64,000 bases of DNA from an uncultured Polaribacter sp. (GTDB lineage Bacteria > Bacteroidota > Bacteroidia > Flavobacteriales > Flavobacteriaceae), in the NCBI RefSeq assembly GCF_947503855.1, contig NZ_CANNFF010000010.1:62001-126000 (forward strand), given 5' to 3'. Both the position numbers and the translations under genes were made by a program. Below the pieces are notes generated by a model that saw only the letters and a program-made list of their open reading frames with translations, was not told the DNA's origin and did no database searches. Below are positions 35,666 to 45,178 of this stretch, piece by piece. Each line of letters begins with the position of its first letter. Within the stretch, counting starts at the first letter, position 1.

Positions 35666-37298
35666 AAAAGTAAAAAGTATCATACTTTTAATTATAGCCA
35701 TTATAGTATTTAATTATGCAAGTCAATCTGTTTACAAAAGATTCGATTTAACTTCTGATAAACGGTATACCCTTTCTAAAACTACTCTAGATATAATTTC
35801 TAAGGTTAATAAAACCTTATTTATAAATGTTTATTTAGAGGGCGATTTTCCATCAGAATTTAAAAGACTACAAATAGAAACCCAACAATATTTAGAAGAA
35901 CTTGCTTCTGAGAACAGCAATATTATCATCAATTTTGAAAACCCAGATAACCAACGTGAAGCGTTGATAAAAAAAGGGATGATGCCAAGTCAATTAACTG
36001 TTGAAGAAGAAGGTAAAATGACTGAAGCAATTATTTTTCCTTGGGCAGAAATTAATTATGGTAAAAAAACAAGTATTTTTTCTCTATTACCAAATGCCAT
36101 GTTAGCCTCTCAAAAAGAGCAATTACAAAAAGCGATAGAAAATTTAGAATATAGTTTTTCTAATGCTATCAATACTGTAAATATAGATATACAAAAAAAA
36201 GTGGCTATTTTGATAGGAAATGGAGAATTGCAAGATATGTATCAATATAGCTATTTAAGTGAAGTTGCTAAAAAATACAGATTGGCAAAATTTACCTTAG
36301 ATTCGGTTACAAAAAACCCACAACAAACTTTAAGCGACTTGTTAAATTTAGATTTGGCAGTTATTGCCAAACCTACTGAAAAATTTAGTGAAAAAGAAAA
36401 ATTAGTTTTAGATCAGTTTATTGCAAATGGTGGTAAAACACTTTGGATGTTAGACATGGTGCAAGCAGACCAAGATAGTTTGGCAACCAATAATAAAATG
36501 TTGGCTTACCCAAGAGATTTAAACCTTACTGACCTCTTATTTTCTTACGGAGTTCGTATTAACAGTACTTTAATCAAAGATTTATATGCTGCTGAAATTC
36601 CAGTAGCAACTGGGCAAGTTGGCAATCAAACGCAGTTTAAAAATTTAGATTGGTTGTATCATCCTTTAGCGGGTACAAACCCAAACAATGTAATTACAAA
36701 AAACGTAACACCTGTTAGGTTACAATTTGCAAATCAAATAGATACACTTAAAAACAATATTAAAAAAACACCTTTATTAGTTAGTTCTGTGTTCACTCAA
36801 AAAGTAGGCACACCAGTCTTTATAGAGTTACAATCTATTGCAGAAGAAGTTCTAGAAACTGATTATAAAAGTGGCAATCAACTATTTGCAGTTTTATTAG
36901 AAGGGCAGTTTACCTCTGCTTACAAAAACAGAGTAAAACCATTTACAAGTAAGTTTTATAAAGAGCAATCTGCCCCAAATAAAATGGTGGTTATTGCAGA
37001 TGGTGATGTTGGCAAAAATCAACTTTTAAAAGGAAAACCATATGATTTGGCTAGAGATAAATGGACCAATCAACAATTTGGTAACAAAGATTTTTTACTA
37101 AATACTATAGATTATTTATTAGATGACACCGGCTTGATGCAACTTAGAAACAAAAGTTTAAAAATTAGAATGTTAGACAAACAAAAGGCATTTAAAGAAC
37201 GTACTTATTGGCAATTTTTAAATGTAATTTCACCGTTACTTTTGTTGTTTGGTTTTGGTTTTGTTTTTAATTTTTTAAGACGAAGAACATATTCTTAA
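35658..37298 (+). CDS. gldG: Gliding-motility ABC transporter substrate-binding protein GldG
   Basis: This 546-residue protein has a membrane helix near each end (about 7-24 and 520-540) and a large periplasmic part. It shows RFDLTSDKRYTLSKTTLDII, INVYLEGDFPSEFKRLQ, NPDNQREALIKKGMMPSQL and LWMLDMVQADQDSL, as in GldG. It also carries the GWWW-free IFT52/ABC-associated fold typical of these proteins, as inferred from family knowledge. The start overlaps gldF by 8 bp. Length is close to known GldG proteins. Confidence 0.94.
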   Translation: MNKKVKSIILLIIAIIVFNYASQSVYKRFDLTSDKRYTLSKTTLDIISKVNKTLFINVYLEGDFPSEFKRLQIETQQYLEELASENSNIIINFENPDNQREALIKKGMMPSQLTVEEEGKMTEAIIFPWAEINYGKKTSIFSLLPNAMLASQKEQLQKAIENLEYSFSNAINTVNIDIQKKVAILIGNGELQDMYQYSYLSEVAKKYRLAKFTLDSVTKNPQQTLSDLLNLDLAVIAKPTEKFSEKEKLVLDQFIANGGKTLWMLDMVQADQDSLATNNKMLAYPRDLNLTDLLFSYGVRINSTLIKDLYAAEIPVATGQVGNQTQFKNLDWLYHPLAGTNPNNVITKNVTPVRLQFANQIDTLKNNIKKTPLLVSSVFTQKVGTPVFIELQSIAEEVLETDYKSGNQLFAVLLEGQFTSAYKNRVKPFTSKFYKEQSAPNKMVVIADGDVGKNQLLKGKPYDLARDKWTNQQFGNKDFLLNTIDYLLDDTGLMQLRNKSLKIRMLDKQKAFKERTYWQFLNVISPLLLLFGFGFVFNFLRRRTYS

Positions 37299-37314
37299 AC
37301 AAAGAATATCTTTA

Positions 37315-38079
37315 TTAAATTTTTAATAAATTATCATGAATAAATTCATAATTTAAAACATGTTGTAGTTTTTCTGAACTGATAATTTTCCATTGATAAT
37401 CTTCATTTTCTTCAAAAACTGGCGCTTCTAGATCTTTGCTAATCCTAGCATTTACATAAAACATTTCTCTTGTTGGATGGTGATTTGAACAAGCGTTAAA
37501 AGTTATATTCCAACAATTCTGAGCAATAATTGTATGCATAATTTCGATACAATCTTCTCTGTGAATCATATTTACAAAACCTTTAGGTTGTGGTATTTTT
37601 TTTCCATTTTTAAACCAATTAGCTGGATGTCTTTCCCCTCCAAATAAACCCGCAAAACGTAAAATTGTGGTTTCAAAAAAAGTATTTTCTCTAAACAAGT
37701 TTTCTATAGTTACTAAAGGATGGTTTTTTACAACAGCATCATCTTCTGTCATTACTTTATTAATTCTAGGATATACAGAAGTAGAACTAACCAAAATCAC
37801 TTTCTGTACAGGAGAATTTTGAATTTGAGAAATAAAGTTTTCAAAACCATCAATATCTTTAGAAGTAATGGCAATAATTAAAATATCCGTAGTTAAAAAA
37901 TCGTCATATTCTTCAAAATCAGAAATATTTACGATGTAAGACTCTATACCTAAAGATTGTAATTCATCTATTTTATCAGAAGAAGTTGTAGAACCTTTTA
38001 CAAAATAACCTTCTTCTAATAAAGAAACAGCTAAAGGTTTTCCTAACCATCCACAACCTAAAATACTTACGTTTTTCAA
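37315..38079 (-). CDS. NAD(P)-binding SDR/epimerase family protein
   Basis: This 254-residue protein has a Rossmann start KNVSILGCGWLGKPLAVSLLEEG with GxGxxG. The rest fits the atypical SDR5-like group related to E. coli YeeZ: SSTSVYP, LRFAGLFGGERHPANWFKNGK and NMIHREDCIEIMH. The usual YxxxK catalytic pair is not obvious, so the reaction is unclear. The start is TTG at 38079: no in-frame ATG lies between it and an upstream stop. It converges with gldG and follows the aquaporin gene by 18 bp. Confidence 0.85.
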   Translation of the reverse strand: MKNVSILGCGWLGKPLAVSLLEEGYFVKGSTTSSDKIDELQSLGIESYIVNISDFEEYDDFLTTDILIIAITSKDIDGFENFISQIQNSPVQKVILVSSTSVYPRINKVMTEDDAVVKNHPLVTIENLFRENTFFETTILRFAGLFGGERHPANWFKNGKKIPQPKGFVNMIHREDCIEIMHTIIAQNCWNITFNACSNHHPTREMFYVNARISKDLEAPVFEENEDYQWKIISSEKLQHVLNYEFIHDNLLKI

Positions 38080-38097
38080 TTTTAAAGGCTTTACTAT

Positions 38098-38763
38098 TTA
38101 ACAATTAGGTGTATCACAACAATTATCGTCTTTAATTAATTTACAAGACAATACTGCTAACAAAGCACCTAAAATTGGCGCAAGAATGTATAGCCATAAA
38201 TTGCGAACGTTTCCAGATACAATATTGGGTGCAATAGAACGTGCAGGATTCATAGATGCATTGGTAATTGGACCTGCAAAAAGCGCTTCTAGCATGACAA
38301 CACCTCCCACAGCTATACCTGCAATAATTCCCATTTCTTTGCTACCTGTAGACACATTAATAATTACAACCATTAAGAAAAAAGTTAGTAATAGCTCTAA
38401 TACAAAAGCACGCCAAACATCAATAGTGGGAATGGTTGAACCTAAAAAATCACTAGTAGGAAATAAAAATAGTAGTAGTAAACTAGCTGCAAATGCACCT
38501 AATACTTGGGCAATAATAAATTTTGGCACTTCTTTCCAAGCAAACTTTTTTGCATAAGCAAAAGCAATAGTTACAGCAGGATTAAAGTGCGCTCCAGAGG
38601 TTTCTCCAAAAGCATAAATCATAGCCATTACAATTAAACCCCATGTAATACCAATACCTACATGAGTTACTTCTCCTCCAGTAACTTCATTAATTGTCAT
38701 GGCTCCAGTACCACAAAAAATCATTGAAAATGTACCTAAAAACTCTGAAATATATTTCTTCAT
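38098..38763 (-). CDS. MIP family aquaporin-like channel
   Basis: This 221-residue protein from ATG 38763 has six helices and two pore loops (SGAHFNPAVTIAFAY and ITNASMNPARSIAPN), the paired NPA motifs of aquaporins. TGAMTINEV and GITWGLIVMAMIYAFG also fit. The C-terminus ends DDNCCDTPNC, an unusual cysteine-rich tail. A start at 38790 is ruled out by a -7 box (38780-38787) just upstream. It passes water or small neutral solutes; a metalloid role is a guess from the cysteines. Confidence 0.9.
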   Translation of the reverse strand: MKKYISEFLGTFSMIFCGTGAMTINEVTGGEVTHVGIGITWGLIVMAMIYAFGETSGAHFNPAVTIAFAYAKKFAWKEVPKFIIAQVLGAFAASLLLLFLFPTSDFLGSTIPTIDVWRAFVLELLLTFFLMVVIINVSTGSKEMGIIAGIAVGGVVMLEALFAGPITNASMNPARSIAPNIVSGNVRNLWLYILAPILGALLAVLSCKLIKDDNCCDTPNC

Positions 38764-38779
38764 TTTACTTATAAAAAAG

Positions 38780-38787
38780 CAAAGATA
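38780..38787 (-). promoter_or_regulatory. -7 promoter box of the aquaporin gene (TATCTTTG)
   Basis: This is an exact TANNTTTG match on the minus strand, 16 bases before ATG 38763. It fixes the aquaporin start. No TTTG is found at 19 bp. Confidence 0.5.
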
Positions 38788-38868
38788 CATCTCCTTATTT
38801 TAAGTTTTTGTTAACGTTTAGTGTTTTTTGAAATTGTAATTTTATAATAAATTTAAAATCAATTAATT

Positions 38869-39789
38869 ATGAAAAAATATTTAGTAAAAATCTTAAGCAT
38901 TTTATCAATTTTAACATTTGTAGTTATGATAAGTTGTCAAAATAAAGACACTAAAGAAATTGTGGTACAAGAGGTTAAAAAATCGCTACCTGCAAAAATC
39001 GCTGCTCCTGCACCAAGTCCTAGTGCTACTCTAAAGCAAAAAGTAGGTTTAACAGATGTTAGCATAACATATTCTAGACCAGGAATGAAAGGAAGAGCTA
39101 TTTTTGGAAATTTAGTGCCTTTTGATAAAATTTGGAGAACTGGCGCTAATAAAAATACGGAAGTAACTTTTAGTACAGAGGTTATGGTAGGTGACAAGAA
39201 TGTAGCAGCGGGTACATACGCACTTTATACAAAACCTGGAAAAAACAAATGGGAAATAATACTATACAGTGCCTCAGACAATTGGGGAAACCCAAAAGAA
39301 TGGGATGATGCTAAGGTTGTTGCTTCTGCTACTGTAGATGTAATTAAAATGCCTATGGATGTTGAAACTTTTACAATTACGATAGATGATATTACAAACA
39401 ATTCTGCACTTTTAGGATTATTATGGGAAAACGTATATGTTGGTATGCCTTTTACAGTACCAACAGATAAAGCTGTAATGGCTTCTATTGATGAAGTTCT
39501 AAGTGGAGAACCAAATGCAAGAGCTTATTATGATGCTGCTGTATATTATAATTCTGAAAATAAAGACATTAAGAAAACAGTAACAATGATTGACAAAGCA
39601 ATAGAGATGTCTAAAGAAAATCCTCAATTTTGGATGTTAAGGCAACAATCTTTAATACATGCAAAAGCGGGTAAAACTGCAACCGCAATAGCTGCCGCAA
39701 AACTATCTTTAGCATTAGCTAATAAAGCTGGAAATGCAGATTATGTAAAAATGAACGAAGACTCTTTAAAAGAATGGGGAGCTAAATAA
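38869..39789 (+). CDS. DUF2911 lipoprotein with C-terminal TPR-like helices
   Basis: This 306-residue protein has a lipoprotein signal (lipobox MISC, Cys about residue 23) and a Pro/Ala-rich linker. The DUF2911 domain follows: VGLTDVSITYSRPGMKGRAIFG, VPFDKIWRTGANKNTEVTFS, GTYALYTKPGKNKWEIILY and WGNPKEWDDAKVV. Residues 220-300 look like TPR helices (ARAYYDAAVYYNSENKDI and ENPQFWMLRQQSLIHAKAGK). The function of DUF2911 is unknown. It is a lone gene with its own terminator. Confidence 0.9.
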   Translation: MKKYLVKILSILSILTFVVMISCQNKDTKEIVVQEVKKSLPAKIAAPAPSPSATLKQKVGLTDVSITYSRPGMKGRAIFGNLVPFDKIWRTGANKNTEVTFSTEVMVGDKNVAAGTYALYTKPGKNKWEIILYSASDNWGNPKEWDDAKVVASATVDVIKMPMDVETFTITIDDITNNSALLGLLWENVYVGMPFTVPTDKAVMASIDEVLSGEPNARAYYDAAVYYNSENKDIKKTVTMIDKAIEMSKENPQFWMLRQQSLIHAKAGKTATAIAAAKLSLALANKAGNADYVKMNEDSLKEWGAK

Positions 39790-39804
39790 ATTGACAACTG
39801 TTTT

Positions 39805-39840
39805 AAAAAAATCTGAAGATACTACTTCGGATTTTTTTTT
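39805..39840 (+). terminator. Terminator after the DUF2911 gene
   Basis: AAAATCTGAAG pairs with CTTCGGATTTT (one G-U) around a short ATACTA loop and is followed by a T-run to 39840. It starts 16 bp past the stop codon. Confidence 0.85.
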
Positions 39841-39992
39841 GCTTACTCTTATAAGCATTTTAGTCTGACATTACTATATGTTTAAACTTTCTAATTTATT
39901 ATTTTATTCACTTTAAAAATAGAAATACATTCTTTTAAATCTTCTTTATTTTTTAGATTGTTGTTATTCGACAAATTCATTTAAAATATCTC

Positions 39993-40032
39993 ACAAAAAA
40001 AAACATCCGACTCTAAAAAGAATTGGATGTCT
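39993..40032 (-). terminator. Terminator after carB
   Basis: ACATCCGA (40003-40010) pairs with TTGGATGT (40023-40030), with further pairing TCT/AGA inside the loop. On the minus strand a run of nine or more T follows. It lies 24 bp past the carB stop. Confidence 0.8.
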
Positions 40033-40053
40033 TAATAATTTTAAAACTATATT

Positions 40054-42909
40054 TTATTTATTCAAATACATTTTACGTCTAGAATATAAGTCATAAAACT
40101 CATCATCTTTTAAACTATCTATAAATAGGATGCTTTCTCCTGTAGATTTCATTTCTGGACCTAGCTTTTTATTTACATTCGGGAATTTGTTAAATGAAAA
40201 AACAGGTTGTTTAATTGCATAACCATCTAATTGAGGATTAAATGTAAAGTCTGTTACTTTCTTTTCGCCCAACATTACTTTTGTAGCATAATTTACATAA
40301 GGTTCTTTGTATGCTTTTGCAATAAATGGTACCGTTCTAGAAGCTCTTGGATTGGCTTCTATAATGTACACAGTATCATGTTTAATGGCAAATTGTATGT
40401 TTATTAAACCAACTGTTTTTAATTCTCTAGCAATTGTATGTGTATGATCTATAATTTGCTGCATTACCAAATCTCCTAAATTAAAAGCAGGTAAAGTTGC
40501 ATTAGAATCTCCAGAATGTATTCCACAAGGTTCTATATGTTCCATAATTCCAATGATGTACACATTTCCATCTGCATCACAAATTGCATCTGCTTCTGCT
40601 TCTATAGCTCCATCTAAATAATGGTCTAACAACAATTTATTATTAGGTATTTTGTGTAATAAATCTACAACATGTTGTACCAATTCTTCTTTGTTGATTA
40701 CAATTTTCATTCCCTGACCACCTAAAACATAAGAAGGTCTTACCAAAATAGGAAAATCTAATTGATCTGATAATTCTAAAGCTTCGTCTGCAGTTTCTGC
40801 TACACCAAACTCTGGATAAGGAATGTTATTATCTTTTAATAAACTAGAAAAACGGCCTCTATCTTCTGCAATATCTAGAGCCTCAAAAGAAGTACCAATA
40901 ATTTTAATACCGTATTTTGTTAGTTTTTCAGCTAATTTTAATGCTGTTTGTCCACCTAATTGTACTATTACTCCTTCTGGTTTTTCATGACGAATGATAT
41001 CGTAAATATGTTCCCAAAAAACAGGCTCAAAATATAATTTATCTGCTGTATCAAAATCTGTAGAAACCGTTTCTGGGTTACAGTTAATCATAATGGTTTC
41101 GTAACCACATTCTGCTGCTGCTAAAACTCCATGTACACAACAGTAATCAAATTCGATACCTTGTCCAATTCTATTGGGTCCAGAACCTAAAACAATTACT
41201 TTTTTCTTATCGGTAACTACACTTTCATTTGCAATGGTAATTTCTCCACTTGCTGTTTCTATTTCGTTCTCAAAAGTTGAATAATAGTAAGGTGTTTTTG
41301 CTTTAAATTCTGCAGCACAAGTATCTACCAATTTGTAAACACGTTGTACTTTTAATTCTTCTCTTTTAGTGTATACTTGGCTTTCTAGACAATCTAGCAT
41401 GTGTGCTATTTGTCTATCACCATATCCTTTTTGTTTTGCTTCCAACAATAAATCTCTTTCTATAGTATCTATATTATAGGTAGAAATTTCTTTTTCTAGT
41501 TGAAATAATTCTTCATATTGCTTTAAATACCACATGTCTATTTTAGTGATATCGTAAATTTTGCTTAATGGAATTCCCATAGCAATAGCATCATATATAG
41601 CAAAAACACGATCCCAACTTGCATTGGTTAATTTTTCTATAATTTGATTATAATCTGTATACCCTTTTCCATCTGCACCTAAACCATTTCTTTTAATTTC
41701 TAAAGATTGTGTTGCTTTGTGCAATGCTTCTTGGAAACAACGCCCAATACCCATTACTTCTCCAACAGCTTTCATTTGTAAACCTAAAGTTCTGTCTGAA
41801 CCTTCGAATTTATCAAAATTCCAACGTGGTATTTTTACAATTACATAATCTAGTGTTGGCTCAAATAAAGCTGATGTAGATTTTGTAATTCCGTTTTCTA
41901 ACTCATCTAAACTATAACCAATTGCTAGTTTTGTAGCTACTTTTGCAATTGGGTAACCTGTTGCTTTAGAGGCTAATGCAGAAGAACGAGAAACCCTTGG
42001 GTTAATTTCAATTGCAATAATGTCTTCTTTTTCATCTGGAGAAACTGCGAATTGCACATTACAACCACCTTCAAAATCTCCAATAGAACGCATCATATGT
42101 ATAGCCATATCTCGCATTTTCTGATAAGTTTTATCAGAAAGTGTCATTGCTGGAGCAACAGTAATAGAGTCTCCCGTATGAATTCCCATAGGGTCCATAT
42201 TTTCTATAGAACAGATAATTACTACATTGTCATTCTTGTCTCGTAATAACTCTAATTCATATTCTTTCCAACCCATCATTGCTTTGTCAATCATCACTTC
42301 GTGGATTGGAGATGCTTCTAAACCTCTGCTTAACAATTCGTCAAAATCTTCTGCTTTATAAACGATGGATGCACCTGCTCCTCCTAATGTATAAGAAGAT
42401 CTAATAACTAATGGAAAACCAAATTCTTGTGCAATTTCTTTTCCTTTTAAGAAAGATGTGGCTGTGGCTTGTGGCGCCATATCAACACCTATTTTACCCA
42501 TTAACTCTCTAAACTGTTCCCTATCTTCTGTTACGTTAATTGCGTCTATATCTACACCAATTAATTTTACATCAAAATCTTTCCAAATCCCTTTGTCATC
42601 TGCCTCTATACAGAGGTTTAATGCAGTTTGCCCACCCATAGTTGGCAAGACTGCATCAATTTGTGGATGTTCTTTTAATATTTGTATAATAGACTTTGTT
42701 GTTAATGGCAACAAATAAACATGATCTGCCATGGAAGGATCTGTCATAATTGTTGCAGGATTAGAGTTGATAAGTATCGTTTCTATTCCATCTTCTCTTA
42801 AAGAACGTAAAGATTGTGAACCAGAATAATCGAATTCACAAGCTTGTCCTATAACAATAGGTCCAGATCCAATAATTAAAATTGATTTTAAGTCTTCTCT
42901 TTTTGGCAT
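40054..42909 (-). CDS. carB: Carbamoyl-phosphate synthase large subunit
   Basis: CarB makes carbamoyl phosphate from bicarbonate, ammonia and two ATP for pyrimidine and arginine synthesis. The 951-residue protein has both ATP-grasp halves: ILIIGSGPIVIGQACEFDYS at the start, GGAGASIVYKAEDFDE, then VIVLGSGPNRIGQGIEFDYC near residue 560 and GGQGMKIVINKEEL. E. coli CarB is 1073 residues; this one ends at the point where the C-terminal allosteric (MGS-like) domain begins. UMP/ornithine control through that domain should be absent. rpmH lies upstream and is separated by a terminator. Confidence 0.96.
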   Translation of the reverse strand: MPKREDLKSILIIGSGPIVIGQACEFDYSGSQSLRSLREDGIETILINSNPATIMTDPSMADHVYLLPLTTKSIIQILKEHPQIDAVLPTMGGQTALNLCIEADDKGIWKDFDVKLIGVDIDAINVTEDREQFRELMGKIGVDMAPQATATSFLKGKEIAQEFGFPLVIRSSYTLGGAGASIVYKAEDFDELLSRGLEASPIHEVMIDKAMMGWKEYELELLRDKNDNVVIICSIENMDPMGIHTGDSITVAPAMTLSDKTYQKMRDMAIHMMRSIGDFEGGCNVQFAVSPDEKEDIIAIEINPRVSRSSALASKATGYPIAKVATKLAIGYSLDELENGITKSTSALFEPTLDYVIVKIPRWNFDKFEGSDRTLGLQMKAVGEVMGIGRCFQEALHKATQSLEIKRNGLGADGKGYTDYNQIIEKLTNASWDRVFAIYDAIAMGIPLSKIYDITKIDMWYLKQYEELFQLEKEISTYNIDTIERDLLLEAKQKGYGDRQIAHMLDCLESQVYTKREELKVQRVYKLVDTCAAEFKAKTPYYYSTFENEIETASGEITIANESVVTDKKKVIVLGSGPNRIGQGIEFDYCCVHGVLAAAECGYETIMINCNPETVSTDFDTADKLYFEPVFWEHIYDIIRHEKPEGVIVQLGGQTALKLAEKLTKYGIKIIGTSFEALDIAEDRGRFSSLLKDNNIPYPEFGVAETADEALELSDQLDFPILVRPSYVLGGQGMKIVINKEELVQHVVDLLHKIPNNKLLLDHYLDGAIEAEADAICDADGNVYIIGIMEHIEPCGIHSGDSNATLPAFNLGDLVMQQIIDHTHTIARELKTVGLINIQFAIKHDTVYIIEANPRASRTVPFIAKAYKEPYVNYATKVMLGEKKVTDFTFNPQLDGYAIKQPVFSFNKFPNVNKKLGPEMKSTGESILFIDSLKDDEFYDLYSRRKMYLNK

Positions 42910-42957
42910 GGTAAATAGTTGTGTTTTATGAGTTTGTAAAAATAATTAGTGTTTGAA

Positions 42958-42992
42958 TATAAAAAAAGGTGTTACTAAAAATAGTAACACCT
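42958..42992 (-). terminator. Terminator after rpmH
   Basis: A perfect 12-bp stem, AAGGTGTTACTA (42965-42976) with TAGTAACACCTT (42981-42992), AAAA loop, and a T-run on the minus strand. It lies between rpmH and carB, 29 bp past the rpmH stop. Confidence 0.85.
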
Positions 42993-43020
42993 TAATTATT
43001 AACAATTGTTAATCATTATA

Positions 43021-43182
43021 TTATTTTTTATGTCTAGTTTCTGAAGACACAGATATTTTCTTTCTTCCTTTAGCTCTTCTTCTAGCTAAAACTTTTCTTC
43101 CGTTTGCAGAAGCCATTCTTTCTCTGAAACCGTGTTTGTTTCTTCTCTTTCTCTTTGATGGCTGATAAGTTCTTTTCGGCAT
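43021..43182 (-). CDS. rpmH: 50S ribosomal protein L34
   Basis: This is a 53-residue, strongly basic protein: [20 protein letters not shown] at the start, then [22 protein letters not shown] split by nothing, and the tail [11 protein letters not shown]. This is the complete L34 pattern (KRTxQPSxRKRxxxHGFRxRM). The start is ATG 43182 and the stop TAA at 43021-43023. It has a consensus promoter about 70 bp upstream and its own terminator. It sits divergent to pyrG rather than next to dnaA or rnpA as in many other bacteria. Confidence 0.97.
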   Translation of the reverse strand: MPKRTYQPSKRKRRNKHGFRERMASANGRKVLARRRAKGRKKISVSSETRHKK

Positions 43183-43252
43183 TATAATATATTTTTAAAT
43201 GACTTCTTTAGTTTTTTGTGCTTCTTAGTTTTTATCCTTTTAAAAGCGTGTG

Positions 43253-43283
43253 CAAATATACAACTGTTTTTATTTTTGACAAA
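43253..43283 (-). promoter_or_regulatory. Consensus promoter of rpmH (TTTG-N19-TATATTTG)
   Basis: On the minus strand, TTTG (43283-43280) is followed after exactly 19 bases by TATATTTG (43260-43253). This is a full match to the Bacteroidota sigma-ABfr consensus. The predicted leader is about 65 nt. Confidence 0.85.
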
Positions 43284-43359
43284 TACTATTTTAAAAAAAA
43301 TTAAAATATTTTTTCACCTCCATAAAAGTTAAAATATAAAAATGTTTTTACCTTTTTTA

Positions 43360-43390
43360 TTTGACAGAAAATTTAGAGTTAGTACTTTTG
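43360..43390 (+). promoter_or_regulatory. Consensus promoter of pyrG (TTTG-N19-TACTTTTG)
   Basis: TTTG (43360-43363), 19 bases, then TACTTTTG (43383-43390): a full consensus match. The ATG of pyrG is 18 bases past the -7 box. This rules out a start at 43361, which would lie in the promoter. Confidence 0.85.
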
Positions 43391-43408
43391 CGCAAACCTA
43401 AGAATACC

Positions 43409-45022
43409 ATGAGTAATACTAAATACGTTTTTGTAACAGGAGGCGTAACTTCATCGCTTGGAAAAGGAATTATTGCAGCATCTTTAGCAAAACTTTTGCA
43501 AGAGAGAGGCTTTTCTGTAACCATACAAAAATTAGACCCCTATATCAATATAGACCCAGGAACTTTAAATCCATATGAACATGGCGAATGTTATGTTACA
43601 GATGATGGTGCAGAAACCGATTTAGATTTAGGGCATTACGAGCGTTATTTAAACATCCCAACATCGCAAGCTAACAATGTTACAACTGGTAGAATTTATC
43701 AATCTGTAATAAATAAAGAGCGTAAAGGAGAGTTTTTAGGTAAAACAGTTCAAGTTATCCCTCATATTACCGATGAAATAAAACGTAGAATTCAGCTTTT
43801 AGGAGAAACTGGCGAATATGATATTGTAATTACAGAAATTGGTGGTACAGTTGGCGATATAGAATCTTTACCTTATGTAGAGTCTGTAAGACAAATGCTT
43901 TGGGAAAAAGGCGAAGATAATGCTATTGTTATTCATTTAACATTAATCCCTTTTTTAGCTGCTGCTGGCGAGTTAAAAACAAAACCTACACAGCACTCTG
44001 TAAAAATGTTAATGCAAAGTGGTGTTAGTCCAGATATTTTGGTTTGTAGAACAGAACACGAAATTTCTGACGACATTAAAAGAAAACTAGCTTTATTTTG
44101 TAATGTTAAAAAAGAAGATGTTATACAATCTATAGATGCAGAAACTATTTATGATGTACCCAATTTAATGTTGGACCAAGGTTTAGATAGAGTTGTACTT
44201 AATAAATTAAAACTGTCTTCTAAAGGAGAACCTAAATTAAAAGTTTGGAATGAGTTCTTAAGAAAACATAAAAACCCAATATCTGAAGTAGAAATCGCTT
44301 TAATTGGTAAATATATAGAGCTGCAAGATTCTTACAAATCTATAACAGAGGCTTTTATACATGCTGGTTCTTCTAACGAAACCAAAGTAAACGTACGTTG
44401 GGTACATTCTGAAAACTTAACAGCAAAGAATTTTGAGAAAAAATTAAAAGGTGTACATGGTATTTTAGTGGCTCCTGGTTTTGGTGATAGAGGAATTGAC
44501 GGAAAAATAAATGCTGTAAAATATGCAAGAGAAAACAACATCCCTTTCTTTGGGATTTGTTTAGGAATGCAAATGGCAGTTATTGAGTTTGCTAAGAATG
44601 TACTTGGTTTGGTAGATGCTTTTTCTACAGAAATGAAACAAGATTGTAAAAATCCTGTGATCAACTTAATGGAAAGCCAAGAAGATGTTACAGAAAAAGG
44701 TGGCACCATGCGTTTAGGTGCTTGGGATTGTAATTTAATGGAAGACTCTAACGCTCACAAAGCTTATAAAGCTACTAAAATTAGCGAAAGACACAGACAT
44801 AGATATGAATTTAATAACGATTACTTAGATCAAATAGAGCTAAAAGGTATGAAAGCTACAGGTATAAACCCCGCAACTGGTTTGGTAGAAGTAGTAGAAG
44901 TACCAACTCACCCTTGGTTTGTGGGTGTACAATATCATCCAGAATATAAAAGTACGGTGTTAAAACCTCATCCTTTATTTGTAGATTTTATAAAAGCAGC
45001 ACTTAAATATTCGACAATCTAA
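43409..45022 (+). CDS. pyrG: CTP synthase
   Basis: PyrG converts UTP to CTP using ATP and glutamine. From ATG 43409 the 537-residue protein has the synthetase domain ([59 protein letters not shown]). The C-terminal glutaminase domain has the oxyanion/cysteine motif [12 protein letters not shown] near residue 390 and the His-Glu end VQYHPEYKS. Length is standard. yidC follows by 156 bp and has its own -7 box. Confidence 0.97.
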   Translation: MSNTKYVFVTGGVTSSLGKGIIAASLAKLLQERGFSVTIQKLDPYINIDPGTLNPYEHGECYVTDDGAETDLDLGHYERYLNIPTSQANNVTTGRIYQSVINKERKGEFLGKTVQVIPHITDEIKRRIQLLGETGEYDIVITEIGGTVGDIESLPYVESVRQMLWEKGEDNAIVIHLTLIPFLAAAGELKTKPTQHSVKMLMQSGVSPDILVCRTEHEISDDIKRKLALFCNVKKEDVIQSIDAETIYDVPNLMLDQGLDRVVLNKLKLSSKGEPKLKVWNEFLRKHKNPISEVEIALIGKYIELQDSYKSITEAFIHAGSSNETKVNVRWVHSENLTAKNFEKKLKGVHGILVAPGFGDRGIDGKINAVKYARENNIPFFGICLGMQMAVIEFAKNVLGLVDAFSTEMKQDCKNPVINLMESQEDVTEKGGTMRLGAWDCNLMEDSNAHKAYKATKISERHRHRYEFNNDYLDQIELKGMKATGINPATGLVEVVEVPTHPWFVGVQYHPEYKSTVLKPHPLFVDFIKAALKYSTI

Positions 45023-45113
45023 AGTTCATAGCTTAAAAACGGAACACAATTTGAACTATTAAAGTCATCAACAAAAATCACAGCAAAATCAATTAAAAAC
45101 AATACAGTTTTGC

Positions 45114-45121
45114 TACATTTG
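45114..45121 (+). promoter_or_regulatory. -7 promoter box of yidC (TACATTTG)
   Basis: This is an exact TANNTTTG match, 57 bases before the yidC ATG. No TTTG at -33. yidC may be read both from this and from pyrG. Confidence 0.4.
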
Positions 45122-45178
45122 TCGGTTTTTACTTCTAATAAGAAGTTATTAATGACAGATTGACATTTAAATAAACAC

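Noticed and set aside
38764..38790. Longer aquaporin N-terminus from 38790
   Set aside because: A -7 promoter box covers 38780-38787, and the conserved start is MKKYISEFLGT.
43361..43408. Longer pyrG N-terminus from TTG 43361
   Set aside because: This stretch contains the consensus promoter; ATG 43409 matches the usual PyrG start.
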